DNA of 64,000 bases from Entomortierella parvispora. Its lineage: Eukaryota > Mortierellomycota > Mortierellomycetes > Mortierellales > Mortierellaceae. Within the stretch, counting starts at the first letter, position 1. Every line of letters begins with the position of its first letter. The notes beneath the pieces are model-generated. The model was given only the letters and a program-made list of their open reading frames with translations. It was not told where the DNA came from and did no database searches. Shown here in pieces: positions 56,149-64,000 of this stretch. The stretch spans positions 2,480,001-2,544,000 of the forward strand of contig OY752147.1 in the NCBI GenBank assembly GCA_963573315.1, in the 5' to 3' direction. The position numbers and the translations under genes were made by a program.

Positions 56149-57199
56149 ATGGCATCTTACTTTGACGACCACAGTCTCGAGGACCCCTACAGGGCCCGCA
56201 GAGCAAACAACAACAACGCTGGCAGTAATAACCGGTTCAACCCCGACCTCTCACACTTCATGCCACGCGAGGACACAGACGAAACTGCACAGACTCCCTA
56301 CCAGACAGGAGCCACCTCGCTGCCTGGTGCAGGCGACTTTCGACGACTGGCACAGTAGGAAACAATACAAACCTCTCGTGGAGCAGCAATTGAACTCGCT
56401 AGTCCCCATCGACTGACCGATATCAACTTTTTTCCATTTCTTCACCTCAATGTCAAACTCGATGGTTCACAGGTTGTTTGGCACCTTTCGTCAACGCGAA
56501 GAGCCCCTTGGCGATGAAGAACATCAAGAGTTCCTGGATAACCTGATCACACAGCTTATGGATGAGGCCGGCGCCAGGTCAGTCCGATGTGTTTCGAGTC
56601 TCACAGAGATTTGAGCTGTTGGAGAAAAAAAAAGAAGACTTTTGTATCTAACACTGAGGTGTTCAATTGTTCAATTGATCCAAACAGTGGCAAACATGGC
56701 CCCCCTCCAGCATCTAAATCGTTCATCCGTGATCTGCCTTTTGTCCCACTCAAGGAAGTGAAGAACGGTACGAACCTGATTGTTCAACTGCTTGATTTCT
56801 CTCGTTCAATCTTTTTTTTTGTTCTAAACCTATTTCGACTCTGAACTTGTAGATGAGGCCTGTATTATTTGCAATGAAAACTTTCAAGAGAACGAATCCA
56901 AGGCGGGGATCACCAAGCTTCCCTGCAAACACTTTTTCGACCGCGACTGCATTGTGCCCTGGCTTGAGCTTGTAGGTGGAGATGATATCCCGTTCATCCA
57001 TCATGTTTGAGAATCAAATGGTCATCTCTGACATTTTTTTTTTTGCTTGTCCTCTTTCCACTCTTAGCACAACAATTGCCCGGCATGCCGTGCAGAAGTA
57101 CCTTCAGACGATCCAGTGTGGATCAAGAAGAAACGCGATGCTGAACTGGCCAAGTACGCCGCCGAGGCCGAGGTCGATGAGGATTGGATGTATTCGTAG
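56149..57199 (+). CDS. RING-type E3 ubiquitin ligase candidate
   Basis: Five exons (56149-56354, 56473-56577, 56688-56767, 56853-56971, 57068-57199) encode 213 residues. The N-terminal 65 residues are polar and Asn-rich. Exons 2-3 give QLFGTFRQREEPLGDEEHQEFLDNL and SFIRDLPFVPL. The RING spans exons 4-5 with C134, C137, C155, H157, C163, C174 and C177: EACIICNENF, LPCKHFFDRDCIVPWLEL, HNNCPACR. The position that is His in RING-H2 fingers is Asp160. DLPFVPL just before the finger and the WLELHNNCPACR end resemble RNF126/Praja-type and yeast YBR062C-type ligases. A short acidic tail ends DEDWMYS. Function as a soluble ubiquitin ligase is inferred from the finger. Confidence 0.85.
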
Positions 57200-57498
57200 A
57201 CAAGAGACTTTTGAGGCTGAAAAGAATCAAAAGAAAGGACTGACTATATAGACGAGTCGGCTATCTAGAAGCAAAGAAGCGAGAGGGCGTGTGCTGGCGT
57301 GTGCTGTCTGTGCCTTGAGAAAATAAACCTGTAGAACGACTGCAATGGGCTGTGCAACCCAAATGGACATTTTTTTTATTTGAATTATCTGGTGCGTTCT
57401 TTCTCTTCTTCTTTATCCTTTACCTTTTCGCTCCACCACGCTCACACACCTTCACTCGCACTCAAATTCCATCTCAATAGATCTTCTCTTAGAACAAC

Positions 57499-58749
57499 AT
57501 GTTCACAACAATCAGTAAAAGGGCACTGAGTCTCCCAGAGGTCGTCTTCCACATTGTTGAATTCCTCGAATTCTCTGACCTGTGCGTGGTGGCTCAAGTC
57601 TCGCGTCTCTGGCACCAGGCCGCCGCTAGCTTTCTGCCTTCGGGTGACCTTGCGTGGGACGACAACCCGACTTGGAGTGATGATTGGAGATCCATGGACC
57701 TCAAAGGCCGGGACATAGTGGTGGCCGAACTGTTAAATACGAAGAGACCTCGGTCATTGACCTGTGACTTTAAAGAGTTCCAGGGCAAGGCCATTTACAC
57801 CAGCCAGTACCAAGACTTCCAAAAAGAGGCCTGGCAAGCCATCCAGGACCCTTTGGTCTCGGGCCATTCCCAGTTATACCATCTGAACTCAGCCGACTTT
57901 TCTTTTACCTACCCCATTTTGATGACCGCGACTCGTCTTCATCGACTGACCCTCCGCACCAAACACGACGTGAGCAAGCTGAGCCAGATCTTGAACCTGC
58001 CGAATTTACAACAGTCCCTCAGGGTGTTATCCCTCACAGAGTGTTGGTGGTCCAGGACCGGTCTTCCCTTCCCAAACAAGATGCAGTTTCGATTGACACG
58101 CCTGGACTTTGACAGAGTCGCGATCAATGACATGGATTTGAAACGTGTCCTGGAAGGCTGTCCAGAACTTCGGTCTCATACGGCTTTGGATGTGATGACA
58201 TGTTGGAGCGTGCCGTTGTTGAGTCATTTGTCGACGCACAATCCACAGCTGAAGGCGTTTCGATTCTCGTGCAAGCCAAGCTCGTCCTCGACCGGTGAAG
58301 TGGACGATGCGCAGTTGGGATGGTTGGTGGCGAATTTGGAACATGATTTGCGGACTCTTGGGTTGTACCGTTTGAACGTCTCGTCGGATTCGTGGCAAAG
58401 CTTCTTGGAGAGGTTCGGGAACCTGACTCGATTGGAGTTGCTGGGCAAGAATCACGCGAGTTGTGGATTGTTGGTTCACAAGTACTTGGAGCAGTCGGCA
58501 GGATTGGAGCATCTGGTGGCGGAGAACGTTTACATTCCCGTGTATTTGGTTTGTGGGAAGGAGTCCAAATGGGCTTGTAGAGGACTCAAAACACTCGAGG
58601 TCGGATTCGGACCTGGACATGCGGAATGTGTGGAGCCAGAGAATCAGGGCAACGCCGTGTTTGAGTCGAGGATCTTGTTTGAGTTCTTGGCTCGCAATGT
58701 TCCTATCGTGGAGCGACTATTGATCAAAAGAACGTGTGGCAGCTACTGA
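57499..58749 (+). CDS. F-box protein with LRR-like C-terminal part
   Basis: One frame encodes 416 residues. Residues 9-50 (ALSLPEVVFHIVEFLEFSDL, then CVVAQVSRLWHQAA) form a good F-box for binding Skp1. The rest has irregular leucine-rich segments: LHRLTLRTK, LRVLSLTECWW, LTRLDFDRVAI, LRTLGLYRLNV, LTRLELLGKNH, LKTLEVGFGPG. It is distantly related in layout to the tandem genes at the left end of the window but not in sequence. It probably recruits an unknown substrate to an SCF ligase. It converges on the dihydrofolate reductase gene, 305 bases apart. Confidence 0.85.
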   Translation: MFTTISKRALSLPEVVFHIVEFLEFSDLCVVAQVSRLWHQAAASFLPSGDLAWDDNPTWSDDWRSMDLKGRDIVVAELLNTKRPRSLTCDFKEFQGKAIYTSQYQDFQKEAWQAIQDPLVSGHSQLYHLNSADFSFTYPILMTATRLHRLTLRTKHDVSKLSQILNLPNLQQSLRVLSLTECWWSRTGLPFPNKMQFRLTRLDFDRVAINDMDLKRVLEGCPELRSHTALDVMTCWSVPLLSHLSTHNPQLKAFRFSCKPSSSSTGEVDDAQLGWLVANLEHDLRTLGLYRLNVSSDSWQSFLERFGNLTRLELLGKNHASCGLLVHKYLEQSAGLEHLVAENVYIPVYLVCGKESKWACRGLKTLEVGFGPGHAECVEPENQGNAVFESRILFEFLARNVPIVERLLIKRTCGSY

Positions 58750-59054
58750 AGAGGGGGCCGTTGGCGAACTCAAGTTTATGAAGCCAATTTTACTCTTTCC
58801 ACATTGAGGACAGTCTCTAAACCACGTTGTAAAAGATTTACTTGTGTTGGCAGCTCACAAATCACCCCTGCTTCTAGCACTTCAATGCCGAATGTGCTTG
58901 TGAGAATTTCCAACCATGTGTCAGTACAATTCTTGCCTTCGCGCACATCGCTGAGAAGACTCTTGGACATGTTCCCCTTGGAGGAGTGAGTGTCATTCTG
59001 CACATCGCCCATGTTGCCTGTTTTTGCTTATTATATTGTTTTGGAAAGATGGAT

Positions 59055-59784
59055 CTATCTCCGTTGGTAAACAGTGTATTCGTACTGGAAGGATCCCTCG
59101 GTGATGATGCCTCCCTCGACAGGCTCCTGTAAAAGCTCCTCCAGATAGCTGTGACCTTGTTGACTTGGGAGTAAGGTGTACTCTGACTCTTTTATCTCTG
59201 GAAAGAAAGTGTCGCATTCAACGGTGGCGTGGACCCTTGTTAGGTAGATGTGTTTGCAGTTCTCGGACTGGACGCCTTCGTTGTAGAGTTGAGCGCCACC
59301 AATCAGATAGATGTGGTCGACTTGAACTTTGTCTGCATGGTTCAAATAGTGAAGAGACTCGGCCAGGTTCAAGGCGGCGTCGAGGGAGGAGGCCAATCGG
59401 ACATGAGGGTTAGACTTTTCGGGCTTGTCGCTGTGGGTGTTTGAAGTTTGAAGTCGAATCAGTCAGTCTTTGTGACTCTAGTAAAAAATAACAATAATTA
59501 AATACCAGAGTCGTAGTTGCTTACTCAAGGTAATGAGGATCGCGCGAGACAATGATGTTGAGCCTGGAAGAGAGGGGTCTGAACTTTTGGGGGATGGATT
59601 CCCAAGTCTTTCGTCCCATGATGCATGCGTTGATGGCAGAGGAAGGGGCGGCGGCCGAGGTCTTTGAAGTGAGCTTTGCAAAGAAGGCCATGTCCTTGCG
59701 CAGACGCCAGGGCAGGGTTCCATTCAGGCCGATGCCGTTTGCGAGATCAGCGGCGACGACGATGGCGAATGATCGAAGGGACAT
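59055..59784 (-). CDS. DHFR: Dihydrofolate reductase
   Basis: Two exons (59525-59784, 59055-59430) encode 211 residues, a normal fungal length. It reduces dihydrofolate to tetrahydrofolate with NADPH, feeding thymidylate and purine synthesis. Visible landmarks: [20 protein letters not shown], then LRKDMAFF with the catalytic acid; [57 protein letters not shown]. The frame is open far upstream of 59784, but only the sequence from [14 protein letters not shown] onward is DHFR-like and the upstream part is low-complexity. The intron uses GA|GTAAGC and ends CCACAG. It is divergent from the SSD1-like gene, with 642 bases between starts. Confidence 0.95.
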
Positions 59785-60426
59785 TGGAGCAGGGATGGAA
59801 GAGGAGGGGAAGGAGGGAGGGGGTAAAGACAGACGGGTAGACAGGCACCGAGAAAGAGAGAAAGAGAGAGGGAGAGACGCGTGCCTGTGGATTCCAGCTG
59901 GGAGGAAAAAGAAGGGCCCAAAAAAAAGAGAGGCGCACCCTTCTGTCCGTCCCTCTCTCCCCTGCTCGTTGGTTGGTTCGTTGTTCTCTCTCTCACTCTC
60001 TCTCTCTCGTGGGTGGATGATGATGGGTGTGTGCAGTGTGCAGTGTGCGGTGCAAAGGGGGGATGCTCTCTTTCCTCTCTTTCCTCTCTCTCTCTCTTCC
60101 CCTCCTTCCTCTCTTTCTTTCTCTTTCCTTCCTGTCCATTGTCCGCCCTGTCCCCATCCCATCCCATCCCTTCTCAACCCTCCCCCCCCCCTTCCTCCCT
60201 TTCCTCCCTCCTCTCTCTCGCTCCTCCCTCGTCTCGTTTCCTTCTCTCTTGTCTATCATCCCCGTGTGTCCCTCTGCGGTACCAACCTCCCACTAAACGG
60301 TTGCACGCATACACAGAGCACGCCCCACCAGACCGAAGGATCCCTTCCTTGACCCTTTTACACATAAAAAAAAAAAAAAAAAAGTTCACTTTGACCCAGT
60401 CATCACATCACCGTTCCATTCCCGCC
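59785..60426. promoter_or_regulatory. Divergent DHFR/SSD1-like promoter region
   Basis: The plus strand is extremely pyrimidine-rich from about 59985 to 60260 (CTCTCT, TTTCCT, CCCC runs) and there is an A run of about 18 bases at 60367-60384. The low complexity keeps several frames open on both strands, none with a recognisable product. Confidence 0.5.
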
Positions 60427-63400
60427 ATGGATCCCATCGTGGCCACCCCAGCCGAGAGTCCCTCCGTCTCCCCTGCTGCATCCTCGACTGCGGCCCCAGC
60501 CTCGTCTCGCTCTCAGAGAACCCTTCGCAACAGCAACAGCATCCCCAAGAAGGACACCCCTGATAGCTCCGCGTCCAAGGACAGCGCTGCTACCTCCAAG
60601 GGCCCTGCTGCTGCTTCTCCTGCCAAAAAGACTACCGACTCACCCTCATCCTCGTCTTCTGGGCGTCTAGGCGCGCCTACCAAGAAACACGCTGCGTCCA
60701 AGTCAAAGTCCGAATCGGGCGCTGATGGATCATCTGCCGATGGCTCGTCGTCATCCTCCCCTACCAAGAGTCGCCCACAGCAAGCCTCCTCATCTGCAGC
60801 CGATGGGGCCAAAAAGACCAGCGAACGCAGCGCCGTCAAGAAGCAGCCGCAACAGCAGGCTGGCAAGGGCAAAAATACTGATGGAGCTGCACCCTCGTCC
60901 GCGGGCAATAATGCTGCAGAGTCGTCCTCGACGCCCAAGCGCACTGAAAGGCTCTCGACCTCCAACAGCACCAACAGCAACAACAATAACAACAGCATCC
61001 CTGGCAAGAAAAAGGGCGCTACCATTGGCAACAACGGAAAAGAGCCCGCCAGGGCATCCACCAAGAGCTTTGATGCCGATACAGACAGTGGCAGCAATGT
61101 CAGCTCAGACACCGCGGCCACGAACGCCCGACGATCATCCAGGATCAGAAGCGCCGCAGTAGGCGCAACATCCCCCACCACAGCATCGGCATCATCCACC
61201 GCCACCTCCCCAAAGAAAGGCCAGGCCAACGCCAGCGGTCGCGATGGCAACAGACCCAAGGCTAGCGCACGTCAGCCCAAGGACACTGCCTCCGCGTCAG
61301 CAAACGGGATCAGCACTGGCTCTGTTCGTCCCTCCTCGATCACATCGTCGGGTTCGTTCTTGACGTCGTCCTCTTCCATGTCTCCATCTTCCCCTACCTC
61401 CCCCGCGTCCTTTGCCTCTTCGCCCTCTTCTCCGTTGACCTCCTCTGCCCTGAATCAATTTTCTGCCGGTGAGAACGAACATCACAGCCGTCGCGAGGGC
61501 TCGCCTTTCAAGCAGGGCGTTGGAGCGACTTCGGTCACAAGAGAACCCTCGGCGTTCGGCGTCGGAACTACCTCCACTCATTCACCACTCACCGCCAGCA
61601 GCCCATCGAGTCGTCGTTCCTCTGCTCTGAACCCCTTGGCAGACAAGTTTGGATTCGGACGGCCCGGTGGCCTCCCTACCGTCGAGGAGACGGTCTCGGA
61701 GAAGAAGGGTTCTCCCGAACCCCATACTACCGCCTCCATCACCACCACCAGCACCGCAAGCCAGCCTTCCGTTGGAGCAGCCAAGCGTGGACACACCAGA
61801 AGCTTGTCAATGAAGGAACAGTTGGATCAACTTGGCCAAGAGAGCGGGAAAGAAGGCACGCCCAAAACTCTTCAATCTCTGCAAGATATCATCAGCAGTC
61901 TCAAGAGCTTGCCCTCCAGCCATGCTGCAGGTGCCGACGCCTCTGGCAGCACTTCTCGCCACGAGAAGCGTCTCTCCATGTCGTCCTTGCCCAACAACAG
62001 GAACTCTGTGGGCGGCCCCATGAATCAAAGCTCCTCGACAACCACACTCCACATTTCTCAGCCACCTAGGGGAACTAACATTGAAACAGCGTTGCAATCA
62101 ACTGTGGCAACCCTCCGTCGTCTTTCCCTTTCCGACTCCAAGAGGCCCGTTATCAATCTCAAGGAAGAAGAGGCAAGTTTTATCGATCTCAACTAAGGTC
62201 ATTAGAAGAAGCAACAAAGCATGATATATTGGAATGTGAATGTATTAACCATGATCACACTACCATGTTTTCACACAGGCGGCGAGCTCGGCCGAAAAGA
62301 CCAACAACAGACGCTCGGTCGCTTTTGCACCTCGGGATTTGGCCTCGACAGCAGAGGATTCTCTGGAAGGCAGACACAACAGACGATCTGCCATGATGGG
62401 AGGCGCATCTGCAGAAAGCACATACACAGCACCCGTAGAGTCGTCCTCATCTGCATACAAACCCAACCGTCGCTCAGTCGTCATCTCACAACAAGAGCTT
62501 GATGCTCTCAGAGAAGGACGTGCCTATGTCCCCCCAACTTTTGGATTCGCCAGCGATGACGAGGAGCCAGATGCGATTGCCGATACACTTTCGGCTCTGG
62601 AGGGCAAGGGATCTCTTAGCAACCGATCAAGCTTTGCTTCCAAAGGCCCCGTGAGAGGAAGCTCTGGTACCAGCGTGGATGCAGACTCGCTTGCAGAGTT
62701 TGCCTCCCACCTTCCTAGCCACATGAGAGGTGTTGCTGGCGCCGCCCTCGTGAACAATGATGATGCTCAGGACCGTCGGCGCTACACCACTGCTTTCCAC
62801 TCGATGGGTCTTGGCTCGAACCGTGCCTCTGCACTCCCAGCTGCTGGAGCTTCAGGAACTGTCAACAAACGTCTTTCAATGGTCCCCACTTCCCGTGAAT
62901 CGGATCGCAAGGATTGGCGCAACTGTATGTTTTCTTGCTTCCTCATGTGGGTATACATCGTTTCTAGGTGTTGGAGTACTAACGAATGTTTTTGTCAATC
63001 TATATTATTGTGAATAGCGACTCCTGTTTCTTCGAGCGGATCCAACCGTGACAGTATCTCATTCAAGGATAGCGCAAATGGCCGCCGTCCCTTGTTCATG
63101 GCTCATTTAACCTATTCGGACTTTCACTCACTTCTCACCAAGCAAAAGCACAAATACGTCCAGGGTGTGTTGCGTATCAACAAGCGAAACCGCTCTGATG
63201 CCTACGTCACAGTCGATACCCTTCCAGAGGGTGACGTCTACATTTGCGGCAGCAAGGACAGGAACCGTGCATTGGAGGGAGATGTGGTCGGAATTGAGTT
63301 GATTGATCCTGAAGAGTTGCCTCAGCAAAAATTGGAGGGCAACAAAGACAAGAAGAAGGGCAAACGTGCGGACGATGCTGTGGGTGAGCCCGCTGAGGCC

Positions 63401-64000
63401 GAAGTCGACGAAATTAAGCCCAAGTACTGCGGACGTGTCGTTTCCATTGTCGAGCGCTCGATCTCACAAATGTTTTCAGGAACGCTCACTTTGCAGCGAC
63501 CCAGCGGATCTAGCAAGAAGAACGACCGCAAGAAACAGGACGAGGACGATGCCAAGGGTCAGCCCCGCATTGTGTGGTTCAAGCCTACGGATAAGCGTGT
63601 ACCTTTGATTGCCATCCCTATCGACCAGGCTCCCGCTGACTTTATTGAGAACCATGCTTCCTACGTCCACAAGCTCTTTGTGGCCACTGTGAAGCGCTGG
63701 CCCCTGAGCTCCTTGCATCCTTTTGGACACCTGGAGCGCGAGCTAGGTGACATTGGTAACATTGAGATTGAGACGGAGGCGCTCTTGGCGGACAACAACG
63801 TTACGACAACTGCCTTTGGTGAAAAGGTCGAGAAGTGCTTGCCTGACTTGCCTTGGATTATTCCCGAGAAGGAGCTCAGTCGCCGTCGTGACTTGAGACA
63901 GGATTGTATCTTTACCATTGACCCTGCGACAGCCAAGGATCTTGATGATGCAGTATCGTGCACGCGACTCGATGACGGAACCTATGAGATTGGTGTTCAT
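60427..64000 (+). CDS. SSD1: SSD1/Dis3L2-like RNB-domain RNA-binding protein (3' end outside window)
   Basis: Three exons are seen (60427-62172, 62279-62924, 63018 to the window end), giving 1125 residues so far. The first about 580 residues are Ser/Ala/Thr-rich and disordered, with basic-serine patches such as GHTRSLSMKEQL that look like AGC-kinase sites. Exon 2 adds RRSVAFAPRDL and RRSVVISQQEL. Cold-shock-like strands follow in exon 3 (FMAHLTYSDFHSLL, KYVQGVLRINKRNRSDAYV, GDVVGIELI). The RNB domain begins with DCIFTIDPATAKDLDDAVS. Ssd1 binds mRNAs for wall proteins and represses translation; the related Dis3L2 is an exonuclease. Acids D1099, D1105, D1107 and D1108 are all present. Intron 1 starts with GC (GAG|GCAAGT). 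Confidence 0.9.

Noticed and set aside
59552-60426. Long plus-strand frames running through the CTCTCT tract towards the SSD1-like start
   Set aside because: Low-complexity pyrimidine DNA has few stop codons. The part before 60427 overlaps DHFR exon 1 on the other strand and resembles no protein.
60513-61259. 248-codon minus-strand frame, Leu/Val/Ala-rich
   Set aside because: It mirrors the Ser/Ala/Thr-rich coding part of the SSD1-like gene and has no family motif.

Overview
This is nuclear DNA of a filamentous fungus. Genes are dense, most carry several short GT-AG introns of about 50-150 bases (longest about 400), branch sites often read CTAAC, and pyrimidine-rich tracts precede many start codons. 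Protein content (Snx41, PNS1, Zn2Cys6 regulator, Ssd1-type RNB protein) is fungal. A Gemin6-like protein, FAM32A and a USP16/45-type protease, together with F-box/leucine-rich-repeat proteins in tandem, suggest an early-diverging lineage such as Mucoromycota (Mortierella-like). That placement is inference.

Layout. 1-5.7 kb holds three tandem copies of one F-box/LRR gene: an intact middle copy flanked by two broken copies that share a 1.29-kb block I see as identical; the left broken copy looks like a recombinant of the other two. 5.9-8.9 kb: a glutathione S-transferase and a short-chain dehydrogenase, both minus. 8.9-10.5 kb is gene-free and holds an 18-bp minisatellite. 10.5-21.8 kb: a lysine-rich zinc-finger protein, sorting nexin Snx41/Atg20, the large subunit of chromatin assembly factor 1, a HisC-like aminotransferase and a double-BTB protein. 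A 2.2-kb gene-poor gap follows.

24-34 kb: a large Zn2Cys6 regulator, mitochondrial L-2-hydroxyglutarate dehydrogenase and a large acidic protein with degron-like motifs. 34-43 kb: PNS1 transporter, a Gemin6 homologue back to back with the splicing factor CCDC130, then AMP deaminase. 43-53 kb: a mucin-like membrane protein, a USP16/45-type deubiquitinase, a small Stm1/SERBP1-like protein, FAM32A and RNA polymerase III subunit C17. 54-64 kb: a serine-rich unknown, a RING protein, another F-box protein, dihydrofolate reductase, and the 5' part of an SSD1/Dis3L2-like gene that runs off the window.

Functionally this is mostly housekeeping: splicing and snRNP assembly (Gemin6, CCDC130, FAM32A), RNA control (Ssd1, Stm1-like, Pol III C17), ubiquitin biology (F-box, RING, USP) and nucleotide metabolism (AMP deaminase, DHFR). 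I see no operon-like or secondary-metabolite cluster, no CRISPR, no transposase and no confident tRNA or rRNA gene. The most interesting points are the recombinant F-box pseudogene, the Gemin6 homologue, conserved RNB active-site acids in the Ssd1-like protein, two GC-AG introns, and a possible dual-targeted GST. Exon boundaries were set by hand from splice signals, reading frame and family similarity.
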